The notes beneath the pieces are model-generated. The model was not told where the DNA came from. It saw only the letters and a list, made by a program, of their open reading frames with translations, and did not search any database. A program made the translations under genes and the position numbers. A DNA stretch of 13,713 nucleotides from an uncultured Rikenellaceae bacterium (GTDB lineage Bacteria > Bacteroidota > Bacteroidia > Bacteroidales > UBA932): NCBI GenBank assembly GCA_937906485.1, contig CALCYB010000131.1, positions 1-13,713 on the forward strand. The letters run 5' to 3'. Of this stretch, positions 1 through 8,092 are shown piece after piece (position 1 is the first letter of the stretch; every line of letters starts with the position of its first letter).

Positions 1-103
1 TTGTATTAGAAGTAATTATATCATTAATACTATTCCTTTTAGAATAATTAATCATCATAATATTGATGATAAAAAAAGACTAATAATTCCTTCAAAATTT
101 CGT
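1..103. other. Anomalous AT-rich segment replacing expected rpoD sequence
   Basis: I count 17 G or C in the first 100 bases, against roughly half in the rest of the window. Composition changes abruptly at about 100-104, in the middle of sigma region 4. The segment stays open in the rpoD frame and would encode an Ile/Asn-rich peptide ending in LIIPSKFR, unlike any sigma region 4 I know. It holds a perfect 7-bp inverted repeat (ATCATCA at 51-57, TGATGAT at 64-70) followed by seven A. A chimeric contig end joined at the shared word GAAGAAATTGGAG is the simplest reading. A genuine recombination is possible but less likely. Confidence 0.6.
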
Positions 104-223
104 GAAGAAATTGGAGAAAAGTTCGGGCTTACCCGTGAACGTGTCCGCCAAATCAAGGAAAAGGCCATCCGTCGCCTGAAAAATACCAACCGAAGCAAAT
201 TCTTGAAAGACTATTTGGGATAA
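2..223 (+). CDS. rpoD: RNA polymerase primary sigma factor RpoD, C-terminal fragment
   Basis: The last 40 codons, from 104 to the TAA at 221-223 plus one preceding codon, read EEIGEKFGLTRERVRQIKEK and then AIRRLKNTNRSKFLKDYLG. This is the helix-turn-helix of sigma-70 region 4.2, which contacts the -35/-33 promoter element, and the typical end of a primary (RpoD/SigA-type) sigma factor. The gene runs off the left edge. Codons before about 101 stay open in this frame, but they do not encode the region 4 sequence normally found just before EEIG and they are extremely AT-rich, so only 101-223 is securely rpoD. The M3 peptidase gene begins 7 nt after the stop. As the primary sigma factor it would read the TAnnTTTG promoters seen at the right end of the window (inference). 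Confidence 0.88.
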   Translation, partial: CIRSNYIINTIPFRIINHHNIDDKKRLIIPSKFREEIGEKFGLTRERVRQIKEKAIRRLKNTNRSKFLKDYLG

Positions 224-230
224 CAACGTC

Positions 231-2336
231 ATGAAATTACATTCCTTATCCGCATTGGCATGTGCCACCCTTATGATGACAGTAGCATGTAACACCGAAA
301 AGAACCCCTTGCTGCAGGAGTGGGATACCCCGTTCGGTATTCCTCCTTTTGAACAAGTGGAGGATCGTCATTATCTTCCTGCCTTTGAGGTGGCAATGAG
401 CGAACATCGTGCAGAGATTGAAGCCATTGTCAACAATCCGGCAGCTCCGACGTTTGAAAACACACTCGTTGCACTGGACCGTGCCGGCTCACGCCTGAAC
501 AATATTTCTGCTGTATTGGGCAGTGCCACCAACGTCCGTTCGTCCGCAGCTTTGATGCAGATCGAGGCAGAACTGTCTCCGAAATTCAGTGCTCACAGCA
601 GTGAGATCCTGATGAATGACCAGCTCTTTGAACGGATCCGTCAGGTCTATGACCAACGTGCTTCGCTGGAGTTGGATGCCGATCAGCAACGTCTGTTGGA
701 TCTGACCTATGCCCGTTTTGTGCGTTCAGGAGCCTTGTTGGGCGAAGCCGAAAAAGCCCGTTTGAAAGAAATCAATGCCGCTCTGGCCGCCAATGAGTTG
801 GCCTTTGAGCAAAATGTGCTGAAAGAAACGGCTGCTTATGTCTTGGAGATCAATGATCCGGAAGACCTTTCCGGTCTGGGAGCCGGAGTCATCGCGGATG
901 CGGCTGCCCGTGCCCAAGCAGAAGGAAAAGAAGGGGCCTGGCTTTTTGGGTTGGACAATCCGAGCGTGATGCCCTTTTTGCAGACGGCCGATAACCGCCA
1001 GTTGCGTGGAGAAATTTTTGAGGCTTACATCCAACGTGCCAACAACGGCAATGAAGCGGACAACAAATCGGTTATCCGTGCGCTGGTGAGTCTTCGTCTG
1101 GAAAAAGCCCGCCTGTTGGGCTATGACAATTATGCCGCTTATGCCATTGATGAACGGATGGCCAAAACACCCCAGGCTGTTTATGACCTGTTGAATCAGA
1201 TCTGGACACCGGCATTGGCTGCAGCCAAAGCAGAATTGAAGGATTTGCAGAAGGAGGCCCGTGCCGCAGGCATGAAGGAACCCCTTTCAGGAGCTGACTG
1301 GCGCTATTATTTTGAAAAGGCGAAGCAGGCCAAGTTTGACCTGTCCGATGACCAGTTGCAACCTTATTTCCAATACGATGCTGTTCGTGAAGGCATTTTC
1401 TATGTCGCCAACCAATTGTACGGCATCACTTTCCGACCCCTGTCCAATGTGCCGCTGCCTCATCCGGATGCCTTCGCTTACGAATGCCTGGATGCAGACG
1501 GATCCCACCTGGGACTCCTCTTTATGGACATGTTCGCCCGCCCTGCCGAAAAGCGCGGAGGTGCATGGTGTACCGGATACCGGGCCCAGTCCTACGATGA
1601 GCAGGGCAACCGTGTGGCTCCGTTGGTGGCCATTGTGGGCAACTTTACCCGTCCTGCCGGAGATACTCCCGCCTTGTTGACTCCGGATGAAGTGGAAACG
1701 TTCTTCCATGAATTCGGCCATGCACTGCAAGCCTTGTTCCAGGATGTTCCCTACCAGACTTTGGGCAGTGTGACCCGTGATTTTGTGGAACTTCCTTCCC
1801 AAATTATGGAACACTGGGCTTTCGAACCGCAGGTTCTCCGTCATTATGCAAAACATTATCAGACCGGGGAAGTCATTCCCGATGCCTTGATTGAAAAGTT
1901 GGACAAAGCCGGAAAATACGGACAAGGTTTTGCCACCACCGAACTGGTGGCCGCAGCATTGCTGGACATGGATTATCACATCCTGACCGATATTCCTGAA
2001 AATATGGATGTTATTGCATTTGAAAAGCAAGTGATGGGTGAGCGTGGTCTGATTGACCAGATTCCTCCCCGTTACCGCAGTACCTATTTCCGTCACACCT
2101 TTGGTGGCGGATATACGGCCGGATACTACAGTTATATTTGGGCCGAAGTATTGGACTGTGATGCTTATCAGGCATTTGTTGAAACCGGAAATATTTTTGA
2201 TCCGGAAATGGCCGCTTCATTCCGCGCCAATATTCTGGAACGGGTAGGTGCAGAAGATCCCATGACGCTCTACCTGCGTTTTAGAGGGGCAAAACCCGGA
2301 ACGGATGCCTTGTTGGCCAATCGTGGACTTAACTAG
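231..2336 (+). CDS. dcp: M3 family zinc oligopeptidase (peptidyl-dipeptidase Dcp-like), lipoprotein
   Basis: This 701-residue protein belongs to the thimet oligopeptidase/Dcp (M3) family, which hydrolyses short peptides in a deep channel. The zinc motif HEFGH lies at residues 493-497, with zinc ligands His493 and His497 and catalytic Glu494. The third ligand is Glu520 in DFVELPS. The Tyr-rich substrate segment GGGYTAGYYSYIW follows at about 625-637. The N-terminus (MKLHSL, a hydrophobic stretch, then TVAC) looks like a lipoprotein signal with Cys20 as the lipidated residue, and no acidic export signal follows it. I therefore infer a periplasm-facing, membrane-anchored enzyme that trims peptides. 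Length fits the family. The start is 7 nt after rpoD and argS follows after 10 nt. I infer dipeptidyl carboxypeptidase activity from similarity; an OpdA-like endopeptidase role cannot be excluded. Confidence 0.92.
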   Translation: MKLHSLSALACATLMMTVACNTEKNPLLQEWDTPFGIPPFEQVEDRHYLPAFEVAMSEHRAEIEAIVNNPAAPTFENTLVALDRAGSRLNNISAVLGSATNVRSSAALMQIEAELSPKFSAHSSEILMNDQLFERIRQVYDQRASLELDADQQRLLDLTYARFVRSGALLGEAEKARLKEINAALAANELAFEQNVLKETAAYVLEINDPEDLSGLGAGVIADAAARAQAEGKEGAWLFGLDNPSVMPFLQTADNRQLRGEIFEAYIQRANNGNEADNKSVIRALVSLRLEKARLLGYDNYAAYAIDERMAKTPQAVYDLLNQIWTPALAAAKAELKDLQKEARAAGMKEPLSGADWRYYFEKAKQAKFDLSDDQLQPYFQYDAVREGIFYVANQLYGITFRPLSNVPLPHPDAFAYECLDADGSHLGLLFMDMFARPAEKRGGAWCTGYRAQSYDEQGNRVAPLVAIVGNFTRPAGDTPALLTPDEVETFFHEFGHALQALFQDVPYQTLGSVTRDFVELPSQIMEHWAFEPQVLRHYAKHYQTGEVIPDALIEKLDKAGKYGQGFATTELVAAALLDMDYHILTDIPENMDVIAFEKQVMGERGLIDQIPPRYRSTYFRHTFGGGYTAGYYSYIWAEVLDCDAYQAFVETGNIFDPEMAASFRANILERVGAEDPMTLYLRFRGAKPGTDALLANRGLN

Positions 2337-2346
2337 TTAGCCTAAT

Positions 2347-4143
2347 ATGAAGAACAATACGAATCTTAATCCGGAACTCCTGATTGCAGACTATGTGTCA
2401 CAAGCCGCTGCTGCATTGTACCAAGTACCGGTTGATGGTTTGAACATACAGACCCAAGTTACCCGTAAGGATTTTGAAGGAGACATCACAGCCGTGATGT
2501 TTTCCTTGTTGAAGCAAAGCCGTAAATCTCCCGAAGCCACCGGTCAGGAAATCGGTGCCTATCTCAAGGAGAACTTTCCTCAAATCAAGGACTTCAATGT
2601 GGTAAAAGGTTTCTTGAACCTCTCGCTTTCCGATGCTTATTGGAATGAGGTGTTTGCTGCGATTGTGGCGCACCCCGATTTCGGCCAGGCACCCGACTCC
2701 GGACGCAACGTCATGATTGAGTTTTCCTCACCGAATACCAACAAGCCTTTGCACTTGGGGCACATCCGCAACAACCTCTTGGGGTGGTCTGTATCGCGAC
2801 TGCTGGAAGCTTGCGGTCATCGTGTGACCCGGGTCAATCTGGTCAATGACCGGGGGATCCACATCTGCAAGTCCATGTTGGCCTGGAAACGTTGGGGCAA
2901 CGGGGAAACTCCGGCTACCAGCGGCAAGAAAGGCGACCACCTGGTGGGCGATTATTATGTGCTCTTCAATACCAAACTGAAGGAAGAAATCGATGCCTTG
3001 GTTGCCGGAGGGATGGAAAAGGAAGTGGCAGAGAAACAAGCTCCCTTGTTGAAGGAAGCCCAGGAAATGTTGTTTGCTTGGGAAAACGGTGATCCGGAAA
3101 CGGTTGCCTTGTGGCAGATGATGAATGGCTGGGTGTATGAGGGCTTTGATGAAACTTATCGTCGTCTGGGCATTTCATTTGAACGGACTTACTATGAATC
3201 ACAAACCTATCTCTTCGGGAAAGAGTTGGTGATCAATGGTCTGGAACGGGGCATCTTTGAAAAACAAGAAGACGGATCGGTTTGGTGTGACCTGACTGCA
3301 GACGGGCTGGATCGTAAACTGTTGCTTCGTGGAGACGGCACTTCCGTGTACATGACCCAGGACCTGGGTACTGCTCGTCAACGCTTTGAAGAATACAGTC
3401 TGGACGAACACATCTATGTGGTGGGTAATGAACAGAATTACCATTTCCAAGTCCTGAAACTCATTCTGAAGAAATTGGGATTTGACTGGTCGGATTCCAT
3501 TTATCACCTTTCTTACGGAATGGTGGAATTGCCTCAGGGCAAGATGAAATCCCGCGAAGGGACGGTGGTGGATGCCGACGATCTGTTGGACAAGATGTAT
3601 CAGACCGCCAAAGAAACCTCATTGGAATTGGGCAAGTTGGCTGATATGGACGAACAGGAGCAACACCGTCTTTTTGAAATGATCTCCTTGGGTGCCTTGA
3701 AATATTTCATCATCAAGGTGGATCCCCGGAAGACCATGTTGTTTGATCCCCGTGAGTCCATTGACTTCAACGGAAATACCGGTCCTTTTATCCAGTATAC
3801 CCATGCCCGTATCCAGTCCATCCTCAGAAAAGCACAGGATGCCGGTATCCAAGCCGCTTGTGAGGCAGTTGCGTTATTGCCCAAGGAGGTGAACATCATC
3901 AAGTTGCTGAACAACTTCCCGGCCAAGGTGCTGGAGGCCGGCCGCGCCTTGTCTCCGGCTTTGGTGGCCAACTATGCTTACGAATTGGCCAAGGAATTCA
4001 ACCAATACTACCACGACACTTCCATCCTCAAGGAAGAGAAAGCACAAGTGCGTGCCAACCGGCTGAAAATGATTGCTGTTATTGCTGAAGTACTGCGCAA
4101 AGCAATGGATTTGCTGGGAATTCAGTTGCCGGACAGAATGTAA
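2347..4143 (+). CDS. argS: Arginyl-tRNA synthetase
   Basis: This 598-residue class I aminoacyl-tRNA synthetase charges tRNA-Arg with arginine using ATP in the cytoplasm. The N-terminal ~110 residues correspond to the ArgRS-specific tRNA D-loop-binding domain. The catalytic Rossmann fold opens with EFSSPNTNKPLHLGHIRNN, where HLGH (residues 136-139) is the HIGH signature. The second ATP motif is GKMKSREG, a KMSKS variant starting at Lys399. The C-terminal helical DALR anticodon-binding domain includes the segment NFPAKVLEAGRALSPALVAN and ends in a GIQLP motif typical of ArgRS. Length is normal for a Bacteroidales ArgS. The gene sits 10 nt after the M3 peptidase and 1 nt before the radical SAM gene, so it is almost certainly co-transcribed with both. 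Confidence 0.97.
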   Translation: MKNNTNLNPELLIADYVSQAAAALYQVPVDGLNIQTQVTRKDFEGDITAVMFSLLKQSRKSPEATGQEIGAYLKENFPQIKDFNVVKGFLNLSLSDAYWNEVFAAIVAHPDFGQAPDSGRNVMIEFSSPNTNKPLHLGHIRNNLLGWSVSRLLEACGHRVTRVNLVNDRGIHICKSMLAWKRWGNGETPATSGKKGDHLVGDYYVLFNTKLKEEIDALVAGGMEKEVAEKQAPLLKEAQEMLFAWENGDPETVALWQMMNGWVYEGFDETYRRLGISFERTYYESQTYLFGKELVINGLERGIFEKQEDGSVWCDLTADGLDRKLLLRGDGTSVYMTQDLGTARQRFEEYSLDEHIYVVGNEQNYHFQVLKLILKKLGFDWSDSIYHLSYGMVELPQGKMKSREGTVVDADDLLDKMYQTAKETSLELGKLADMDEQEQHRLFEMISLGALKYFIIKVDPRKTMLFDPRESIDFNGNTGPFIQYTHARIQSILRKAQDAGIQAACEAVALLPKEVNIIKLLNNFPAKVLEAGRALSPALVANYAYELAKEFNQYYHDTSILKEEKAQVRANRLKMIAVIAEVLRKAMDLLGIQLPDRM

Positions 4144-4144
4144 G

Positions 4145-5914
4145 ATGTCAGATAATAAGACATACATGATTCCCACCTCACGCAAGGAAATTGATGCGTT
4201 GGGGTGGGATTTCGTTGATATCATCATCTTTTCCGGTGATGCGTTCATCGATCATCCCTCCTTCGGTTCGGCCGTTGTAGCCCGTTACCTGCAGTCTCAA
4301 GGTTATCGTGTAGCGGTGGTACCACAGCCCAACTGGCGGGATGATTTGCGGGATTTCAGGAAGTTGGGTCGTCCCCGTCTCTTTTTTGGCGTCAATGCCG
4401 GAGTCATGGATTCGATGGTCAATCATTATACCGCGAACAAACGTCTGCGCAGTGATGATGCCTATACGCCGGATGGCCGTGCCGGGCAGCGACCGGATTA
4501 TGCCGTGACCGTCTATAGCCGCATCTTGAAGCAGCTCTATCCGGATGTGCCGGTGATCATCGGCGGTATCGAAGCCTCCCTGCGCCGTTTTACCCATTAC
4601 GACTACTGGAGCGATACCCTCCGTCCGTCGGTACTGGTGGACAGTGGTGCCGATTACTTGAGTTATGGTATGGGAGAACGAACCTTGTTGGCCTTGGCAA
4701 AAGCCTATGAGCACGGGGAAGGAATGGGCAAGATCCGCAGCATCCCCCAACTGGCTTGGTTGGAGTCGGGCAGCCGCTACGCCAAATCACTGAAAGTAGG
4801 GGATAAGCAGATTGAACTCCATAGTTTTGAGGTGTGTCAGCGTGATCCCAAGGCTTTTGCGGAAAATTTCCATTACATTGAACTGGAAGCCAACCGCAAA
4901 GTGGCCCGCAGAATGATCGAATGTGTGGGGGACCGGGCATTGGTGGTCAATCCTCCTTATGAGCCGGAGACTCCCGAAGAAATAGACCGGTATTATGATC
5001 TGCCTTATACCAAAGCCCCACATCCGCGCTACAAAGGCAAACACATTCCGGCCTATGAGATGATCAAATTCTCCATCAATACCCATCGGGGTTGTTTTGG
5101 CGGTTGTAATTTCTGTACGATTGCAGCGCACCAAGGAAAATTTATCCGGAGCCGTTCTGCAGCCTCCATACAGCGAGAGGTAAAAGCATTGACCCATTTG
5201 CCGGATTTCAAGGGGGTGGTTTCGGATATTGGCGGACCGACCGCCAACATGTATGGGCTCAAAGGGAAGAATCAGGAATTGTGCGGCCGCTGTGTGCGTA
5301 AATCCTGCCTGTTTCCTAACCGTTGTGAGAACCTGCAGACTTCGCATGAGCCGCTCTTGGCCCTTTACCATCAGCTGGAACAGATCCCCGGCATCAAGCG
5401 GCTGTTCATTGGCAGCGGTATCCGTTATGATCTCTTTCTGAATCGGGATGGGTTTGTGGATGCCTCTTCTGAACCCTATCTGAAGGCCTTGATCCTCAAA
5501 CACACGTCCGGCCGTTTGAAAGTGGCCCCCGAACATACCGAAGACCATGTCCTGAAACTCATGGCCAAGCCCACTTTTGAGCTGTTCGTTCGTCTGCGGC
5601 ATCATTTTGACCGGATTACAGCCAAGGCGGGCCTCCACTATCAGCTGGTGCCTTATTTTATTTCCAGTCACCCTGGTTGCCGGATGGAAGATATGCAGGC
5701 ACTTTCCCGCAATCCTGCCTTGAAGGGACTTTACATGGACCAGGTTCAGGATTTCATGCCGACTCCGATGACCGCCTCCTCGGTGATGTTTTATACGGGA
5801 CTTGACCTGAAAACCGGGAAACCGCTTTTCGTGGAAAGGAATCAGGGACGAAAGCGGCAACAAAAATCGTTTTTTTTCAAAAAAAATAGTGGTAACAGAA
5901 AAAATACATTATAA
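4145..5914 (+). CDS. ygiQ: YgiQ-family radical SAM protein
   Basis: This 589-residue protein matches the YgiQ family of unknown biochemical function. The N-terminal domain begins TSRKEIDALGWDFVDI and continues to FSGDAFIDHPSFG, the family hallmark. The radical SAM cluster motif CFGGCNFC has the CxxxCxxC spacing, with Cys317, Cys321 and Cys324 binding a 4Fe-4S cluster that cleaves S-adenosylmethionine. Downstream is a second cysteine-rich patch, CGRCVRKSCLFPNRC, at about residues 379-393. The rest matches the YgiQ C-terminal region. I chose ATG 4145, one base after the argS stop; a longer reading from ATG 4073 would run inside argS and add 24 residues foreign to the family. The extreme 3' end crosses T8 and A8 runs, so the last nine residues are uncertain. 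The substrate is unknown. Confidence 0.92.
   Translation: MSDNKTYMIPTSRKEIDALGWDFVDIIIFSGDAFIDHPSFGSAVVARYLQSQGYRVAVVPQPNWRDDLRDFRKLGRPRLFFGVNAGVMDSMVNHYTANKRLRSDDAYTPDGRAGQRPDYAVTVYSRILKQLYPDVPVIIGGIEASLRRFTHYDYWSDTLRPSVLVDSGADYLSYGMGERTLLALAKAYEHGEGMGKIRSIPQLAWLESGSRYAKSLKVGDKQIELHSFEVCQRDPKAFAENFHYIELEANRKVARRMIECVGDRALVVNPPYEPETPEEIDRYYDLPYTKAPHPRYKGKHIPAYEMIKFSINTHRGCFGGCNFCTIAAHQGKFIRSRSAASIQREVKALTHLPDFKGVVSDIGGPTANMYGLKGKNQELCGRCVRKSCLFPNRCENLQTSHEPLLALYHQLEQIPGIKRLFIGSGIRYDLFLNRDGFVDASSEPYLKALILKHTSGRLKVAPEHTEDHVLKLMAKPTFELFVRLRHHFDRITAKAGLHYQLVPYFISSHPGCRMEDMQALSRNPALKGLYMDQVQDFMPTPMTASSVMFYTGLDLKTGKPLFVERNQGRKRQQKSFFFKKNSGNRKNTL
5870..5886 (+). repeat. Adjacent T8 and A8 homopolymer runs at the 3' end of ygiQ
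   Basis: Eight T (5870-5877), one C and eight A (5879-5886) lie in the last codons of ygiQ, encoding FFFKKN. A one-base gain in the A run, or a -1 slip there, puts TAG (5887-5889) in frame and ends the protein as FFFKKK. The annotated frame instead continues for NSGNRKNTL. Both runs are natural sites for polymerase slippage or sequencing error. Confidence 0.6.
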
Positions 5915-5917
5915 TTG
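5910..5917 (+). promoter_or_regulatory. Weak candidate -7 element for the acidic-protein gene
   Basis: TATAATTG differs from the Bacteroidota TAnnTTTG -7 consensus at one position and overlaps the ygiQ stop codon. It would place the transcript start near 5924, about 38 nt before the ATG at 5962. No TTTG -33 element is seen at the right spacing. The AT-rich 47-nt gap is the only sizeable one in the plus-strand series, which is the main reason to consider a promoter here. Confidence 0.25.
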
Positions 5918-5961
5918 CACTCGGATTAACAATTATAAATCAAAGTACATTTCAAGTTTCT

Positions 5962-6321
5962 ATGTGCGCAAAACCTGTGACTTCTGCATCAGCGAAAAAG
6001 CGTTTGGTTGTTAGTTACGCCAATATGTCTGCCGAATTGATGAATGCTTTCAAAGAAAAATATCCGAAAGGATATGCGGATTATATGTCGGATCTGATCA
6101 AGGTACCCAAACCGGACGGCTCGTTCTTCTATGCGGTGTCACTGGAGATACCGGAAGCGATCTACCTGATCAAAATTGATGTTCGGGTGGATGATTACGA
6201 AGATGTGGAAAAAGGTCTCTTCAATGACAGTGACGACGACGATGACGTAGATGCTGGAGACGGAGGATTCCCTGACGATAACACAACCTCTTTTGCCGAC
6301 GATGAAGATTCGGAAGAATAA
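5962..6321 (+). CDS. Conserved small acidic protein of unknown function
   Basis: This 119-residue protein has two parts. Residues 12-75 form a compact, positively tinged domain (KKRLVVSYANMSAELMNAF, then a KYPKGYADYM segment and FFYAVSLEIPEAIYLIKIDV) that looks like alternating helix and strand. Residues 77-119 form an extremely acidic tail in which 21 of 43 residues are Asp or Glu, including a run of five Asp. I recall similar small proteins in Bacteroidales genomes, some labelled DNA primase; no primase motif is visible and I do not support that label. There is no signal peptide or membrane segment, so it is likely cytoplasmic. The stop lies 20 nt inside the following ClC gene, which suggests translational coupling. 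Function is unknown; the acidic tail could bind a basic partner or divalent cations (speculation). Confidence 0.85.
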   Translation: MCAKPVTSASAKKRLVVSYANMSAELMNAFKEKYPKGYADYMSDLIKVPKPDGSFFYAVSLEIPEAIYLIKIDVRVDDYEDVEKGLFNDSDDDDDVDAGDGGFPDDNTTSFADDEDSEE

Positions 6322-8083
6322 CAGTCGTTGGGAGAAGTTTACTCACTATGTCAAGGGACTACCGGAAAATCAATTACTGCTGATTCTTGCTTTTGTCGTT
6401 GGTCTCGGTTGTGGTCTCGCGTCAGTTCTGCTAAAAAGCCTTATCCATGCTGTACAGTGGCTGCTGATTTACATCTTCGGCTCTCCTGAAGAGAGTTTCA
6501 TGTACCTGGTGTTGCCGGGTATCGGGATGTTATTGGCGTTTCTTTTTGTAAAATACATTGTCCGGGATGACATCGGTCATGGGGTGACTAAAGCCTTGCT
6601 GGCGGTTTCCAAAAAACGCTCGGTCATCAAACCTCACAATACCTGGACTTCCCTTGCAGCCAGTTCTGTCACCATCGGTTTCGGGGGATCTGTGGGAGCG
6701 GAAGCACCGATTGTCTATACCGGAGCAGCTATCGGTTCCAACATTGCCCGTATTCTGGAATTGTCCTACAAGCACAGAACCATTCTGTTGGGTTGTGGTG
6801 CAGCGGGTGCGGTGGCCGGTATCTTCAAAGCTCCGATTGCCGGTATCCTGTTTACGCTGGAGATTCTGCTTTTCAACATCTCCATGACTTCCATTCTGCC
6901 GTTGTTGATCTCTACCGTGACAGCGACAACGGTTTCCTACCTGTTTCTGGGGCAGGATGTCTCTTTTTCAAGTTCGGTTGACCACTATCTGTTGGGCAAT
7001 ATACCTTATTACATCCTGTTGGGTGTTTTTTGCGGTTTCGTCTCCCTGTATTTTACACGCATGACTTTGCGGCTGGAAGACAAGATCAAATCCATCGTCA
7101 ATCCCTACAAGCGATGGGCGATTTGTGCCCTGTCTTTAGGAATCCTGATTTTCATCTTTCCTCCGTTGTTCGGGGAAGGATATGATTCCTTGATTCACCT
7201 GTTGCATGCCGATCCCGAATCCTGCTTCAACCAGACGATCTTCGGGAGTTTGTTGGATTGGGAGTGGTTTGTGCCGATTTTCTTTGCCTTAGTTTTGATT
7301 TTTAAGGTCTTTGCCATGTCCTTTACCAATGCCGGAGGTGGTGTTGGGGGAACCTTTGGTCCTACTTTGATCGTAGGGGGTATTGCCGGATTTATTTTAT
7401 CCCGTTTCATTAACCTGACCGGATTTACCTCTTTGCCCGAAGCCAATTTCGTTCTCGTCGGGATGGCCGGACTGATGGCGGGCGTAATGCAGGCTCCGAT
7501 GACCGCCATCTTCTTGATTGCCGACATTACCGGTGGGTATGCGCTGCTGCTGCCGCTGATTATCTCATCAACCATTTCCTTTGCGACGATCCGTCTGTTT
7601 GAGCCGTATTCGATCTACACCAAGCGGATTGCCAAGAATGGGCAACTGTTGACTCATGACAGCGATCAGGCCGTACTGACTTTGTTGAGTACGGCAGAAC
7701 TCATCGAGCGGGATTTTATGAAAGTAGAACTGGATTATACGCTGAGGGATCTGGTACGTATTGTTGCCCAGTCCAAACGGAATCTCTATCCGGTTGTAGA
7801 CAAGAAAGGGACATTCATGGGTATCATCGCCTTGGATGACATCCGTTCCATCATGTTTGACCAATCCAAATACGATCAGGTCAAGGTCTATGAACTGATG
7901 CGCCTTTGTGAAATTCGTGTCCTGGATGACGAGCACATGGAGAGTGTTATGGAAAAATTTGAAAAATCCGCGGTCTGGAACTTGCCGGTGGTGGATAGCG
8001 ATGGCATGTATCAGGGCTTTATCTCAAAATCAAAGATTTTTTCTTCTTACCGGGAACAGTTGCAGCAGGTTTCCCACGATTAA
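6302..8083 (+). CDS. ClC family chloride channel/transporter with two CBS domains
   Basis: This is a 593-residue inner-membrane ClC protein with about 18 helices (to residue ~440) and a cytoplasmic pair of CBS domains (~470-590). The three selectivity motifs are present in variant form. GHGVT (92-96) stands for GSGIP. GAEAP (132-136) stands for GREGP, with Glu134 as the external gating glutamate. GTFGP (350-354) is the GxFxP motif. In the segment equivalent to ClC-ec1 AGILFIIEE, this protein has AGILFTLEI, so the position of the internal proton glutamate E203 appears to be Ile188; that hand alignment leaves open whether it is a channel or an exchanger. The CBS pair suggests nucleotide or ionic regulation. 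I chose ATG 6302, which overlaps the upstream gene by 20 nt; ATG 6251 would give a 71-nt overlap and a non-family extension. Confidence 0.93.
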   Translation: MKIRKNNSRWEKFTHYVKGLPENQLLLILAFVVGLGCGLASVLLKSLIHAVQWLLIYIFGSPEESFMYLVLPGIGMLLAFLFVKYIVRDDIGHGVTKALLAVSKKRSVIKPHNTWTSLAASSVTIGFGGSVGAEAPIVYTGAAIGSNIARILELSYKHRTILLGCGAAGAVAGIFKAPIAGILFTLEILLFNISMTSILPLLISTVTATTVSYLFLGQDVSFSSSVDHYLLGNIPYYILLGVFCGFVSLYFTRMTLRLEDKIKSIVNPYKRWAICALSLGILIFIFPPLFGEGYDSLIHLLHADPESCFNQTIFGSLLDWEWFVPIFFALVLIFKVFAMSFTNAGGGVGGTFGPTLIVGGIAGFILSRFINLTGFTSLPEANFVLVGMAGLMAGVMQAPMTAIFLIADITGGYALLLPLIISSTISFATIRLFEPYSIYTKRIAKNGQLLTHDSDQAVLTLLSTAELIERDFMKVELDYTLRDLVRIVAQSKRNLYPVVDKKGTFMGIIALDDIRSIMFDQSKYDQVKVYELMRLCEIRVLDDEHMESVMEKFEKSAVWNLPVVDSDGMYQGFISKSKIFSSYREQLQQVSHD

Positions 8084-8092
8084 ACCGACATC

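Noticed and set aside
51..77. Hairpin ATCATCA/TGATGAT followed by a run of A
   Set aside because: An intrinsic terminator needs T after the stem on the transcribed strand; here the run is A on the plus strand, and on the minus strand the T run precedes the stem. It also lies in the suspect AT-rich segment.
1287..2096. 269-codon minus-strand open frame opposite the M3 peptidase gene
   Set aside because: It lies wholly antisense to a gene with clear catalytic motifs, and its translation shows no recognisable domain. It is a by-product of codon bias.
4073..4144. Upstream extension of ygiQ starting at ATG 4073
   Set aside because: The extra 24 residues overlap the end of argS and do not resemble YgiQ N-termini. 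ATG 4145 fits the family and the tight gene spacing.
4787..5863. 358-codon minus-strand open frame opposite ygiQ
   Set aside because: It is long but antisense to a clear radical SAM gene, its product shows no family motif, and no promoter is seen for it.
5946..5953. TACATTTC as a -7 element for the acidic-protein gene
   Set aside because: It misses the last G of TAnnTTTG and would start transcription almost at the ATG, leaving no leader.
6251..6301. Upstream start of the ClC gene at ATG 6251
   Set aside because: It would extend the overlap with the acidic-protein gene to 71 nt, and the added residues are just the acidic tail's codons read in another frame. ATG 6302 gives a normal basic N-terminus before the first helix.
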